A DNA stretch of 64,000 bases, from the NCBI RefSeq assembly GCF_003001935.1, contig NZ_PVNG01000037.1, forward strand, positions 1 through 64,000. Reading direction: 5' to 3'. The notes beneath the pieces are model-generated. The model did not search any database. It saw only the letters and a list, made by a program, of their open reading frames with translations, and was not told the origin of the DNA. Both the position numbers and the translations under genes were made by a program. The DNA is from Nonomuraea fuscirosea (lineage in GTDB: Bacteria; Actinomycetota; Actinomycetes; Streptosporangiales; Streptosporangiaceae). This document shows positions 1 through 9,149 of the stretch, in pieces (the first letter of the stretch is position 1; every line of letters begins with the position of its first letter).

Positions 1-361
1 GTCAAGGGCGCGGGCGGCGGCGCAAGGGTCACCATACGAACGAGCTGACGACACTCACCGATACTACACCCAACCAAGTTGCTACTTGTTTTTCCTTATC
101 TTAACTACTATTTTCGCAGCTATGCTGCTTGCCGCCGGAACCACCAGATTCAGCGGGATGGACGTCATGCGCAAATACGCCCGGCAGGTAGTGCCGGTTC
201 GCGCCCAGTTAAGACCCTGGGGCAAGTCGCTCCACTCGCTCGCACCCGTGGCTGGAGATTCACCAGTCCTTCCAGACTGAGCCGGGCCCTTTGTCGACTC
301 CGCCCGCCGCAACGCCGAAGCGCTCCTAGTCACTTCAGCTGATCGCGGCAATCGCCCCCCT
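1..361. other. left-edge stretch without a supported gene
   Basis: No open frame here has a convincing start, ribosome site and recognisable product together. A short frame from a TTG near 86 encodes one hydrophobic helix followed by basic residues and could be the start of a broken membrane protein of DoxX type, but I cannot support that. The next stretch is an oxidoreductase relic, so this is probably decayed sequence. Confidence 0.4.
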
Positions 362-661
362 GTGAAGAAGACACCCGATGGGCAAGTCCGCCCACTCGCC
401 GCATGTCCGGGCGCCTGGCCGGCGCTGGCCGCGTCGCCGCTGGAGTCATCGCTCGCTGGGACACACTTGTCCGTCGCACGCGAGGCCGGGGACATTGCGG
501 CGGCGCTGACGCAAGACCGCCACAGCAGCCAGAGCTACCAGCTGACCTGCCCGCATGCGATCAGCTTCGGCAAGACAGCGGATCTGGCCGGCAAGGCCGC
601 CGAGCGCATGGTCCGTCACATCAACGTCGCAGCCGTCGGCACACCTCCCCACAGCTTGTCT
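362..661 (+). pseudogene. relic of an NmrA-like NAD(P)H-binding oxidoreductase (C-terminal part)
   Basis: The frame carries a block (about 481-640) with 'DIAAALTQDRH', 'YQLTCPHAISFGKTADL' and 'VRHINV'. This matches the late part of NmrA/SDR-a proteins, where a [D/E]IA..A.AL segment precedes '.GR.Y.LTGP.A.S' and a closing V.. strand. The intact family member at 14637-15515 has the same order ('DIEDIAKVAVAL', 'YDMTGPQALTMTEV', 'FRYVNV'). The N-terminal nucleotide-binding half is missing and the frame reads on into the next gene, so this is a truncated remnant. The family match is seen by eye; decay is inferred. Confidence 0.5.
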
Positions 662-748
662 GATGGGCCGCGGCGTTGCGTCGACACGGGCTCGGCGTCC
701 CCTCCCCTGCCTGATCCACCCCGTTCGAAAAGAAGTCCGAGAGGAGCA

Positions 749-1261
749 ATGACGGTGAATGTCAAGGAGCCAGCCGCCGAGCAGGTGCTGGGCGTCGACG
801 GGGAAAGGCCGGCACCGTGGGCGGAGGCGCGCGAGCGGCTAGCCGGGGCACATGCCTACTGGACCGCGACGAACCACCCAAGCGGCCAGCCGCACGTGCG
901 GCCCGTGTTCGCGGTCTGGGTGGACGAGGCGCTGTACCTCTCGTCAGATCCGACCGCCCGCAAGAGCCGCAACCTCGACGGCGACGCCCACTGCTCGATC
1001 GCGACGTCCTGCCACGATCTGGACCTGGTGGTCGAGGGCAAGGCCGAGCGGGTCACCGACCCGCGGCGGCTCCAACGCATCGCCGCCGCGTACAAGGCGA
1101 AATACAACTGGCCGGTGACCGTCGATGGCGCCGCGCTCACTGCCCCCTACGCGGCGCCGACTGCGGGCGAGGGCCCTTTCGCCGTCTACGAGGTCGACCC
1201 GGTCATCGTGTTCGGCTTCCCGACCAGCGGCAAGTTCGCGCCAACGCGTTGGCGCTTCTGA
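749..1261 (+). CDS. pyridoxamine 5'-phosphate oxidase-like (PPOX-class) flavin/F420-binding protein
   Basis: A 170-residue split-barrel protein. The start is the ATG at 749, just after GAGGAG; the frame is open upstream but that part belongs to a relic. Typical PPOX features are 'HVRPVFAVW' (about residues 49-57), the phosphate-binding stretch 'SSDPTARKSRNL' (65-76), 'VEGKAERV' (near 95-102) and the C-terminal 'TRWRF'. Family members reduce or oxidise small substrates with FMN or F420; actinobacterial ones of this size are often F420-dependent. The MFS gene follows after 28 bp and is probably co-transcribed, which suggests a redox plus efflux detoxification pair. The substrate cannot be read from sequence. 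Confidence 0.85.
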   Translation: MTVNVKEPAAEQVLGVDGERPAPWAEARERLAGAHAYWTATNHPSGQPHVRPVFAVWVDEALYLSSDPTARKSRNLDGDAHCSIATSCHDLDLVVEGKAERVTDPRRLQRIAAAYKAKYNWPVTVDGAALTAPYAAPTAGEGPFAVYEVDPVIVFGFPTSGKFAPTRWRF

Positions 1262-1289
1262 CGACGGCAACGTCTGAGAGGAAATAATC

Positions 1290-2894
1290 ATGGACACCAC
1301 ACCGACGACTGGTTCCGGCGCCCGTGCCGGGCGCAGAGAGTGGCTGGGACTGGCCGTGCTGGCCCTTCCCACCATGCTGTTGGCGCTCGACTTCAGCGTC
1401 CTGTTCCTCGCACTTCCCCATCTGAGTGCCGACCTGGCCCCCGACGGCGCGCAACAGCTGTGGATTATGGACATCTATGGCTTTATGATCGCCGGGTTCC
1501 TCGTCACCATGGGCACCCTCGGCGACCGCATCGGCAGGCGGAGGCTGCTGACGATCGGCGCCGTCGCCTTTGCCGGAGCCTCGGTGCTGGCGGCCTACTC
1601 GACCTCGGCCGAGATGTTGATCGCCACCCGGGCGCTGCTCGGAATCGCGGGCGCGACGCTGATGCCGTCCACGCTGTCGCTCATCACCACGATGTTCACC
1701 GACGGCAAGCAGCGCGCCGCGGCGATCGGCGTGTGGATGGCGTGCTTCATGGGCGGCACGGCCATCGGCCCGGTGCTCGGCGGCGCGCTGCTGCAGTGGT
1801 TCTGGTGGGGCTCGGTGTTCCTGATGGGTGTGCCCGTCATGGTCCTGCTGGTGGCGACCGCGCCTGTGCTGCTGCCCGAGCACCGCGACCCTGCCAGCGG
1901 CAAGCTAGACCTGGCCAGCGTCGCGCTGTCCCTGGCGGCGATCCTGCCGGTCATCTTCGGTCTCAAGGAGATCGCCAAGGACGGGTTCGCCATCGTGCCA
2001 CTCGTGGCCGTCGTCGCCGGTGTCGTGTTCGGCGTGCTGTTCGTACGCAGACAGCGCGAGCTCAACCACCCGCTGATGGAGGTGTCGCTGTTCGCCAACC
2101 GCGCCTTCAGCGGCGCGCTCGGCATCATGCTGCTCGGTGTCCTCACCGTCGGTGGAAGCACGCTGCTGTTCGCCATGTACCTGCAGGACGTGCAGGGCAT
2201 GTCGCCACTAGCGGCTGGGCTGTGGATGCTGCCGCACACCGCGGCGCAGATGATCGGTGTGGTGCTGGCGACGATGCTGGTCCGCACGATCCGGCCGGCA
2301 TACGTGATCGCGGGCGGGCTGGTGATCGCGGTCGTCGGATTTCTGATCGTCTCCCAGGTGAGCGCCACGGGCGGAGTCACACTCGCGGTGGTCGGCTTGT
2401 CGATAGCGTTCTTCGGCGGGGCGCCGATCGCCGGCCTCGGCGTCGATCTGATCGTATCGTCCGCGCCGAGCGAGAAGGCGGGCTCGGCGTCGTCGATCTC
2501 CGAGACCAACATCGAGTTCGGCATGGCCCTGGGCGTCGCGGTGATGGGCAGCATTGGCGCGGCCGTCTACCGGAGCCGGATGGCGGACATCCCGCTGCCC
2601 GCGGACGCAGACGATGCGGGCAACACCTTGACGGCCGCTGCCGCAGCGGCGGCCAAGCTACCCGATGAGGCAGGCGCGTCGCTGGTCGCCGCGGCCCGGG
2701 AGGCGTTCACATCCGGGTTCGGCACGGCAGCCGCCGTGTGCGCCGGGATCGCCGCGGTCGTCGCCGTGCTGGCGGTGACCCTACTCCGCCACATCCCGGC
2801 CGCTGGCGCCGCCGAAGCGGCTACCGCTGAGTCCGGTGCCGGGGAAAAGGCTACCGCCGACGAGGCGACCAACCTCGAGGCGTCGAGCCCCTGA
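1290..2894 (+). CDS. MFS drug efflux transporter, DHA2 (14-TM) family
   Basis: A 534-residue integral membrane protein starting at an ATG preceded by GAGAGG. Diagnostic MFS motifs are 'LDFSVLFLALP' in TM1 (about 33-43), the loop 2-3 motif A 'GTLGDRIGRRR' (75-85) and an antiporter-type motif C region in TM5. Length and hydrophobic profile fit the 14-helix DHA2 proton-drug antiporters (SmvA/QacA type). The C-terminal tail of about 60 residues is Ala-rich and polar. It lies directly downstream of the PPOX gene and is followed by a hairpin terminator, so the two form a short operon. Substrate unknown. Confidence 0.9.
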   Translation: MDTTPTTGSGARAGRREWLGLAVLALPTMLLALDFSVLFLALPHLSADLAPDGAQQLWIMDIYGFMIAGFLVTMGTLGDRIGRRRLLTIGAVAFAGASVLAAYSTSAEMLIATRALLGIAGATLMPSTLSLITTMFTDGKQRAAAIGVWMACFMGGTAIGPVLGGALLQWFWWGSVFLMGVPVMVLLVATAPVLLPEHRDPASGKLDLASVALSLAAILPVIFGLKEIAKDGFAIVPLVAVVAGVVFGVLFVRRQRELNHPLMEVSLFANRAFSGALGIMLLGVLTVGGSTLLFAMYLQDVQGMSPLAAGLWMLPHTAAQMIGVVLATMLVRTIRPAYVIAGGLVIAVVGFLIVSQVSATGGVTLAVVGLSIAFFGGAPIAGLGVDLIVSSAPSEKAGSASSISETNIEFGMALGVAVMGSIGAAVYRSRMADIPLPADADDAGNTLTAAAAAAAKLPDEAGASLVAAAREAFTSGFGTAAAVCAGIAAVVAVLAVTLLRHIPAAGAAEAATAESGAGEKATADEATNLEASSP

Positions 2895-2949
2895 TAACAC
2901 AGAGCCACGACCACATCCGCGAGCATAGAGCGTTCGCACCGAGAGCCGG

Positions 2950-2978
2950 CCGGGCATGCGGCACGCCCTCATGCCCGG
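2950..2978 (+). terminator. hairpin terminator after the MFS gene
   Basis: Perfect 9-bp inverted repeat CCGGGCATG / CATGCCCGG with an 11-nt loop, 55 nt after the MFS stop. There is no T-tract, as is common for actinomycete terminators. Confidence 0.55.
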
Positions 2979-3268
2979 TCGAGATTCCATCAGCTCGGAG
3001 TAGGAGCATCAATCAATGACTCGTCGGAGTATGAAATGGGCGCTACAACACGCTCGGACACTATGTGAGACCTCTCTTGATCGCCCTGGCTATGCTTGGC
3101 GTTCTGAACTAACTGCACGGCGTGGTGAGATCGTCCGTGGCCACGGGGTGAGGACTACGAGCGCTGAATAGATGGCTTGCTCAAGGTACCCACTCACGGG
3201 AGGAGATCGCTCCCCAACCCTTCTCAGCGTTCCAGAATTTCACCAGACAACATCCGCTGGGCCCCCGG

Positions 3269-3288
3269 GCCAGGCCTGGCAGCCTGGC
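3269..3288 (-). terminator. possible terminator of the sugar-binding lipoprotein gene
   Basis: Stem GCCAGGC / GCCTGGC with a 6-nt loop, 45 nt beyond the leftward stop at 3333. Otherwise I see no gene in the roughly 440 bp between the MFS stop and 3333. Confidence 0.35.
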
Positions 3289-3332
3289 GGGACGGCGGCG
3301 GCACCCGTTTCCGGCAGCGTGCCTTCCCTTTA

Positions 3333-4607
3333 CTAGCCTGCGATGAGGGCGTTGGCCTCCGTGATGAACTTCCGTGCGGCATTGTCAGGCCTCATCCGGC
3401 CGAAAAGCACCTCATCCGTGTAGCGCGTGAGGATGTCCTCCATGGCGCTGGCGCCCTTCGGCGGGGCAGCGGGCGAGTCAGTGAGCTCGCCCTTGATCTC
3501 ATCGAGGAATGCCAGCGTCTTCTTGTCGATCTCCGGAAGCTTGTCCCGCACCGCCGCCAGCACCCTGGAATTGGCCGGCAGGCCGCGGTCACTGAGGATG
3601 ATCGCGCCCGCCTCCGGGTCGTTGATCAGGAAATCGATGAACTTTGCTGCCTCGGCCTGACTCGCGGACTTCGCCGAGGCGCTGTAAAACATCGCGGGCT
3701 GCAGGAACATGCCGCCGGCGGCGGCACCTTCTACCTTTGGCATCCGCAGCAGCTCGACCTCCTTGCCGCCGGAGGCCTTGCTGATCGCGCTGAGCTCGTT
3801 GCTCCACCACATCCCCATAGCGCCGGTGCCGGTGGCGAACAACGACCGGTCCACTCCCTGGGTGCCGAGCTCGACGCTCTTGGCAACCTCGGGAGAGCCC
3901 TTGGCCTTGATCAGCCTCCGGTGGACCGCCCACCATGCCTTGATGGTCTCGGGCGACATGCCGATCTTGTTGCCGTTGTAGAAGGACTCGCCCCGCTGCG
4001 CGGCGAAGATCTGCAGGAAGGCCGGGTTGAATGCCTGCTGCGTGCCGTAGACCTTGCCCCCGGTTCCCGCAGTGATCCTCGCTGCCAGGTTGATGTAGTC
4101 GTCCCAGGTCCACGCGGTGTCGCGGGGCAGCTTCTGCCCCGCGCCCTCGATCGCCTTCGGGTCCGCGACCAGGGACCAGGCGTTGACTCCGGTGGGAACG
4201 GCGAACTGCTTGCCGTCCATGGCGCCGGCGGCCAGGACCTTCGCATCGAGGTCGGAAGTGCTGACCTCGCTGGACAGGTCGGCGAGCGTGCCGCGTTCGG
4301 CGTATTCCCGCAGGCCTCGGATCTCGAGGGTGATGACGTCAGGCGCATCACCGGCGGCGACCTTCTCAGCCAGCGTCTCGTAGTAGGTGCCGAAGCCGGA
4401 GAACTCTCCCACGACGTTGATGGCCGGGTTCTTCGCCTCGAACCTCTTGATCGCCTCTTCCGTTCTCTGCTGCCGCACGTCAGTGCCCCAGTAGGAGAAG
4501 CGCAAGGTGACCTCGCCGTTGGCGCCTTCACCACCGCAGGCCGCAGTGATCATCAGCACGGCGATGGCCAGCGGTGCCGCTGTCCACCTCTTCCTGCTAG
4601 AGCCCAC
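3333..4607 (-). CDS. extracellular sugar-binding lipoprotein (ABC transporter, family 1 solute-binding protein)
   Basis: A 424-residue protein. The start is a GTG with AGGAGG seven bases upstream. The N-terminus is a lipoprotein signal: basic residues, a hydrophobic stretch and lipobox 'ITAAC' with Cys24. The mature part has the family-1 SBP layout, with 'LRFSYWGT' as the first strand, 'GDAPDVITLE' near residue 85 and a C-terminal helix-rich lobe with 'FIDFLINDPEAG'. Such lipoproteins present mono- or oligosaccharides to an ABC importer. No permease or ATPase gene is adjacent, so it is an orphan. It lies 119 bp downstream of the DUF6493 gene on the same strand. Ligand unknown. Confidence 0.9.
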   Translation of the reverse strand: MGSSRKRWTAAPLAIAVLMITAACGGEGANGEVTLRFSYWGTDVRQQRTEEAIKRFEAKNPAINVVGEFSGFGTYYETLAEKVAAGDAPDVITLEIRGLREYAERGTLADLSSEVSTSDLDAKVLAAGAMDGKQFAVPTGVNAWSLVADPKAIEGAGQKLPRDTAWTWDDYINLAARITAGTGGKVYGTQQAFNPAFLQIFAAQRGESFYNGNKIGMSPETIKAWWAVHRRLIKAKGSPEVAKSVELGTQGVDRSLFATGTGAMGMWWSNELSAISKASGGKEVELLRMPKVEGAAAGGMFLQPAMFYSASAKSASQAEAAKFIDFLINDPEAGAIILSDRGLPANSRVLAAVRDKLPEIDKKTLAFLDEIKGELTDSPAAPPKGASAMEDILTRYTDEVLFGRMRPDNAARKFITEANALIAG

Positions 4608-4726
4608 GGCTCTACCTCCTGGGGATAGGGGGAAGGACCTGCTTTGGTCCTGAGGTGGTCCATGATCGGCTTAGTCGAGCTTCGCACCACATGCGGGCTT
4701 CACGTATCCGCTGCCACGAGCGGCGG

Positions 4727-7348
4727 TCATGACGAGATCACCTCGTGTAGGTGGCGCGCCTCGTGGAGCAGCAGGCTCTTTCCCTCGCGTGCCGCCAGCT
4801 GTGACAGGCCGGGAATGTCGCCACGGGCTCCTGCGCGCGTAGCCGCCCGCCGGGCCACCTTGAGCAGTTCGCCCAGTCCCGCCCTCGCCTTGTTACCGGT
4901 ATCGGGCAACAGCCGGGGCAGGGCTTCGGCCAGGACCGCCCATACTTCGACGTGCGCGCCCGCCGCCACGATCTCGGCAAGCATGCCCGCGATCCTGGAG
5001 AGCTTGACCTGCTCGGTGATGATGCGATCGGCGACGGCCCGGCCGAGGTCCGCGGTGGGCAGCTCTCTGCAAGCGGCAAGGGTGATGAACGCGTTCGCGG
5101 CGGCGGCCCACTGCATCGGGAGCCGGTTCCCCATGCCGATGACGATCGTGCTCGCGGTCGCGGCACCCACCGGGCCGTCACCGTGCACCAGGGCTTGCAC
5201 CACCTCCACCTGGCCATTGGTGTCGTCGGCGAACAGCGGGAGGAACTCCAGGACGTGCGCGGCCACGACCTCCCGATGGGACGGCAAGATGGGCGGCCAC
5301 CACGCCATCTCTCGTGGTGAGAAGGCATCTGGGCTGACCGCGCACAGTGTGGCCAGCTGCTGGGGAACGCCGGCAGGCGGTGTGAGCCTGGCATGCCCCA
5401 CCCGGGCGGTTCCGCGACCTCCCTCCAGGTTGATCGTCTCGAACTCCCACGTCACCTCAGGGTCGGGCAGTCCGCCGTCGCGCAGCCAGGCCGCCGTTCG
5501 CCGGCCCGCATCGGAGAGCAGCTTCTCCGCCCTGATGCTCAGCGCCGGGTCGAGCGAACGGGGTAGCCGGAGCAATGCCTGGAGGAAGTCGGCCTCGAGC
5601 GGCTCGGTGTCACCCAGCCGCTCCAACCTCGCGAGCAGTGTTTCGGCGGCGACATGGCCGGTGGGCTCGGTCGGCGTGGCCAGCAGCACGGGGATCGTCC
5701 TGTCCCGTTCGAACAGGGAGATGATCTCTCGAAAGCGCCGCTTGGCCAGGTTCCCCAAGGCCGGCGCGCCTGTGGTGCGGCCTTGGTGGTTCAGCAGTGC
5801 GGACAGCTCGCGACCGTCCGCGGGCGACACTACCGCCAGCACGCAGCGCCGCAGCAGAGACCGGTACTCCTCTTTCACTGCACCGTCGCCGTAAATGGCG
5901 GCGCGCGCATCGAACGGGTGCCGCCATGTCTCCCGCCACCAGGGCTGCAAGGCCGCCACGACGCCCGTACGATCACCGTGGGTCAGCTCGACCAGGGCGG
6001 CGAGGATACGTTCGAATTGAGCGGGGTCGTTAGGCCAGCGGAGCCTGCCCAGCTCATCGGCCAGCCCGTCCACTGAGGTGATGGGCGGTGGCAGGGCGGG
6101 CAGCGGTGTGGCCATCGGCGTGGGCGCGGCCTCGGCCTCGGTCCCGGCCGGGTCCGCCGCTCCGTAGGCAGCGGCCACGCGCTCACGCAGTTGGGTGGGC
6201 AACCGGTTGGCCGCCTCGCGGATCAGCTCCCGGCTGGGTGGGGCCGCGTGTGGAGCCAGCCGGACCGCCAGCCGCACCGCGCGTTCGCGCAACGCGGGCG
6301 TGTCCACGTCGAACACCGGTGCCAGCGCGGCCAGGGCGACGGCGCCTCTGGGCGGGGGCGCGTCGGCCATCCACTTTACCCCGGCTGCGATGTTCTTCTT
6401 CTCCCGCCGATGAGTCAGCGCCTGGACCGCCTCGGCGAACAGCTCATCGTCGAGCGCTCCCGCTCTGTCTGCCCGGCCCAGTTCCTCCAGCACGAGCCGT
6501 AGAACCGATGAGGAGGCCGATGGCAGCAGGTTGACGCAGTCGGCCACCGGGATCTCGGCCACCTCAGGCCGCAACGCCCGCCGCAGCGTCACGAACTCAC
6601 CGGAGCCATCGCCCCCGGCCAGGAACCGGCCCATGCAGCCGTCGAGCAGCAGTTCCCTCGATACCCTGCCCGCCCGGGCCAGGGCGACCACGTCCTGAAT
6701 GAGGGAAGAGCCGTCCGGCCAGCGGTAATTCCAGGAAGACAGCCTTTCGGCCACGCCCGCCGCTGAGAACAGGCGCGGCAGCATGTAGTCGAGCAGCCGA
6801 TCCTCGGCCAGCAGCGCGCTGCTGGCACTGGTGTACCGCCGCTCGGCCAGCCGCTGGACCCAGCCGGCGACGAACGCGTCGTTGTCCGGCGGCTCGATGC
6901 TTGTCTCCTCCACCAGCGCTGCGGCCAGGTCCCAGCCCGCGGGCGGTTGCAGACGCTGCCGCTGTGCCCTCGCGGGCGGCCGCAGTCTGCGCACCAGGCG
7001 CACGGCCAGATCGGCACGCCACTCCTCGGGTCTTGACCGGAGCAGCAGGCTGATCCGCGCGGCGTCGGCCTCTGGCTCGCTCACCCAGCGCAGCTCCCGC
7101 CGGTCTAGCCATTTCGCCACCTGCTCCGCCCCGCTGAGGCAGGCCGCCCCGGCCAGGCGGTAGCCGGGCGCCAGGCTCTGAACTCCGCGCCGTTCCACCA
7201 CCCCACTGCGGAGGCGTTCGGCCAGGTGAGCGGGCAGCTGCCGGGCGACTGCCCGTCTGCCCGGGGCGCTGAGGCTGTCCAGGAATCGCATGAGCTCCTG
7301 GACGACGCCGGCCTCGACGTGGTCGAGGACCTCCTGGATTGGGTTCAC
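4727..7348 (-). CDS. large DUF6493-like protein, helical-repeat type
   Basis: A soluble protein of 873 residues. The start is a GTG at 7348 with AGGGGG five bases before it, giving 'VNPIQEVLDHVEAG'; the open frame extends 43 codons further but without a ribosome site. There is no signal peptide or membrane helix. The sequence is rich in Leu/Ala/Arg helical segments like armadillo or HEAT repeats, with a Pro/Ala-rich linker near residue 445 separating two halves. Length and composition resemble actinobacterial DUF6493 proteins, often found with SWIM zinc-finger and MoxR/VWA genes; none of these is nearby. Family assignment is from memory of overall character, so it is tentative. Function unknown. 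Confidence 0.6.
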   Translation of the reverse strand: MNPIQEVLDHVEAGVVQELMRFLDSLSAPGRRAVARQLPAHLAERLRSGVVERRGVQSLAPGYRLAGAACLSGAEQVAKWLDRRELRWVSEPEADAARISLLLRSRPEEWRADLAVRLVRRLRPPARAQRQRLQPPAGWDLAAALVEETSIEPPDNDAFVAGWVQRLAERRYTSASSALLAEDRLLDYMLPRLFSAAGVAERLSSWNYRWPDGSSLIQDVVALARAGRVSRELLLDGCMGRFLAGGDGSGEFVTLRRALRPEVAEIPVADCVNLLPSASSSVLRLVLEELGRADRAGALDDELFAEAVQALTHRREKKNIAAGVKWMADAPPPRGAVALAALAPVFDVDTPALRERAVRLAVRLAPHAAPPSRELIREAANRLPTQLRERVAAAYGAADPAGTEAEAAPTPMATPLPALPPPITSVDGLADELGRLRWPNDPAQFERILAALVELTHGDRTGVVAALQPWWRETWRHPFDARAAIYGDGAVKEEYRSLLRRCVLAVVSPADGRELSALLNHQGRTTGAPALGNLAKRRFREIISLFERDRTIPVLLATPTEPTGHVAAETLLARLERLGDTEPLEADFLQALLRLPRSLDPALSIRAEKLLSDAGRRTAAWLRDGGLPDPEVTWEFETINLEGGRGTARVGHARLTPPAGVPQQLATLCAVSPDAFSPREMAWWPPILPSHREVVAAHVLEFLPLFADDTNGQVEVVQALVHGDGPVGAATASTIVIGMGNRLPMQWAAAANAFITLAACRELPTADLGRAVADRIITEQVKLSRIAGMLAEIVAAGAHVEVWAVLAEALPRLLPDTGNKARAGLGELLKVARRAATRAGARGDIPGLSQLAAREGKSLLLHEARHLHEVISS

Positions 7349-7566
7349 CTTGGCCCCCTGAGGGTCCACACCTGTTGGCACCGAAATCCGCCCCTGGACA
7401 ACCAGGCGCGTTCGCGCCGGATCCTGAACATGTGTCCGTATCCACACTGGTGCGCCGCCGGATTGCCGAAGACGCATGCGTTGAGACTGTTGGCCAAACG
7501 CCGCAGGTCCGGCTGGCGCTTCGTACGCCGGACTGCTTGCCGTCTGGCGATGCCAGGTCGCCGGAT

Positions 7567-8298
7567 TCAGGACTTGGCGTGCTTGGTTGTTGCCATCGTG
7601 GCGAGCGCGCGCTTCAGCGCCTTGGCCGGACTGCTCTGCACCCGGTGCCCAGGGCCTGCGCCATGACGTGGGGGAAGATGTCCTTCTCCTGGTTCTGCAC
7701 GCCGTCGAAAACGGCTCGCGCGAACGATTCCGGGGATGCCGTCGGGGCGGCGAACCCGAGAGTCGCGTCGGTGTCGGCCCGGGCCGGTCAACATGGCGTG
7801 GACGGTGACGTCCTGACTGGTCAGGAGCGTGCGCTGCGCCTGTGTCAGGGAGTACGCGGCCGCCTTGGCGATCGAGGAGATAGGGATGACCGGCAGCGGG
7901 GCCGCCGCATCCAGGTTGTTGATGATGACGCCGCGCGAGCGGACCAGCAGAGGCAGCAAGGCCTGCATCACATCGTGGAGCCCGAAGAGGTCGATGGTGA
8001 GATGCTGTTCGAGTATGGCACGGTCGCTGAGGTCGTCGTACAGAGCCACCCCGGCGTTGTTGACCAGAACGTCGAGCCAGGGCACCGCTTGGACGGCCTG
8101 CTGCGTCTGAGCGGCATCGGTCACGTTAAGGATCAGCGGTGTGACCCGCTCGTCCGAATGGGCGAAGGGCTCACGCGGGCCGGCGCACACCCGCCGGGCA
8201 CCCCTGCGCAGAGCTTCCTCCACCAGTGCCTGCCCGACCCCCCGGTTGGCGCCGGCGACAAGACCGTCCTTACCCGCGAACGCCGTCACGTCAGACAC
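7567..8298 (-). pseudogene. short-chain dehydrogenase with two compensating frameshifts and no catalytic Tyr
   Basis: The first 165 or so residues are a recognisable SDR: 'AGANRGVG' (expected TGxxxGxG), 'DVLVNNAGVAL' and a helix 'SIAKAAAYSLTQAQR'. The family's YxxxK motif reads 'SSIAK', so Tyr is Ser. After 'HAMLTGP' (about 7785) the expected continuation 'DTDATLGFAAPTASPESFA' lies in the next frame, and near 7650 the original frame resumes with 'QSSPAKALKRALA'. The out-of-frame stretch is about 45 codons. An HxlR relic is divergent from it. Decay is the simplest reading; sequencing error could explain the shifts but not the lost Tyr. Confidence 0.7.
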
Positions 8299-8335
8299 TG
8301 GGCGTCCCCATTTGTGAGAGCTGCTTCTTCGCCAC

Positions 8336-8760
8336 TTGCGGCATGCGAGGCACCTTAACGGGGAATACTTTTGTGATGCAAGTTATGCAGGAGATGGCGG
8401 ATACTGGGAAGGGACCTACGAATCCCCGGTGTGCCCGATAGCACGCAGCCTGGAGGTAATCGGCGAATGCTGGAGTCTGCTGCTCTTTCGCGCCGCCTTG
8501 TTCGGAGGGGCTATTCGCTTCAGCGACTTCCCGCGCCACCTGGGCATCGCGGCCGACGTTCCCAAGACCCAGCTCGACGGCTCCGTCGAGGAGGCATCAT
8601 GCGGCGTCACAGGTACTCCATGCAGTCCGAGTTCGCGTTTCTGCTGATCGACTAGAGGCAGGTGCAAACGCCGACGGCTCGGGCTCGCCACATGGGGTGA
8701 GGTACGGGCGACCGACGTCGCGATTTTGGCGCCGCTGGAGGAGCCGATTCGCCGAGGACT
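8336..8760 (+). pseudogene. relic of an HxlR-family regulator
   Basis: The frame includes 'CPIARSLEVIGECWSLLLFR' and 'RFSDFPRHLGIA', the conserved start of HxlR winged-helix domains (Cys, then E.I..[KR]W...[IL]L). The expected recognition helix then degenerates. From about 8590 the plausible continuation 'GIMRRHRYSMQSEF' is in another frame and soon hits a stop. It is divergent from the SDR relic, the usual arrangement in which an HxlR protein controls an adjacent oxidoreductase gene. Confidence 0.6.
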
Positions 8761-9149
8761 GAAAGGATCCAGAAGAGCGATGAGCGGCCCGGAAGATCGG
8801 GGCAGGTCACTTCCGGACTGCTCATCGTTTCCTTACCCGGCCTGGCTCGGGAAACGCGTCTAAAGCTCCTGCGGGCTGGGCGACCACGCGTTGTATTCGC
8901 ACGGCCAATCCTCCCGTAAATTTCAACTCAACCCGCCGACTCAGACGACGATCATCCTAGCGAGTCGATCTCCGCAGGCAATGCTATTCCCTGCCAGTCG
9001 TCGTCCTTTTCCTGTCAGTCAGGTGGGACGTTTCACGGCCGATCCATGATGGTCCATCGCGTTGCGTTCCGGGCAACCGCGTTTTGCTCGTAGCGGAACA
9101 CGGGTGATGGTCTGCCGGATTCATCCGCAAGTGCGAGATCCTGCACCGT
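8761..9149. other. intergenic stretch, nothing recognised
   Basis: No convincing gene. It probably contains the promoter of the LLM oxidoreductase gene starting at 9150, but no clear -35/-10 pair stands out. Confidence 0.4.

Noticed and set aside
3177..4628. A 483-codon plus-strand frame opposite the sugar-binding lipoprotein
   Set aside because: The minus strand encodes a complete solute-binding protein with signal and ribosome site; the plus frame has no family features.
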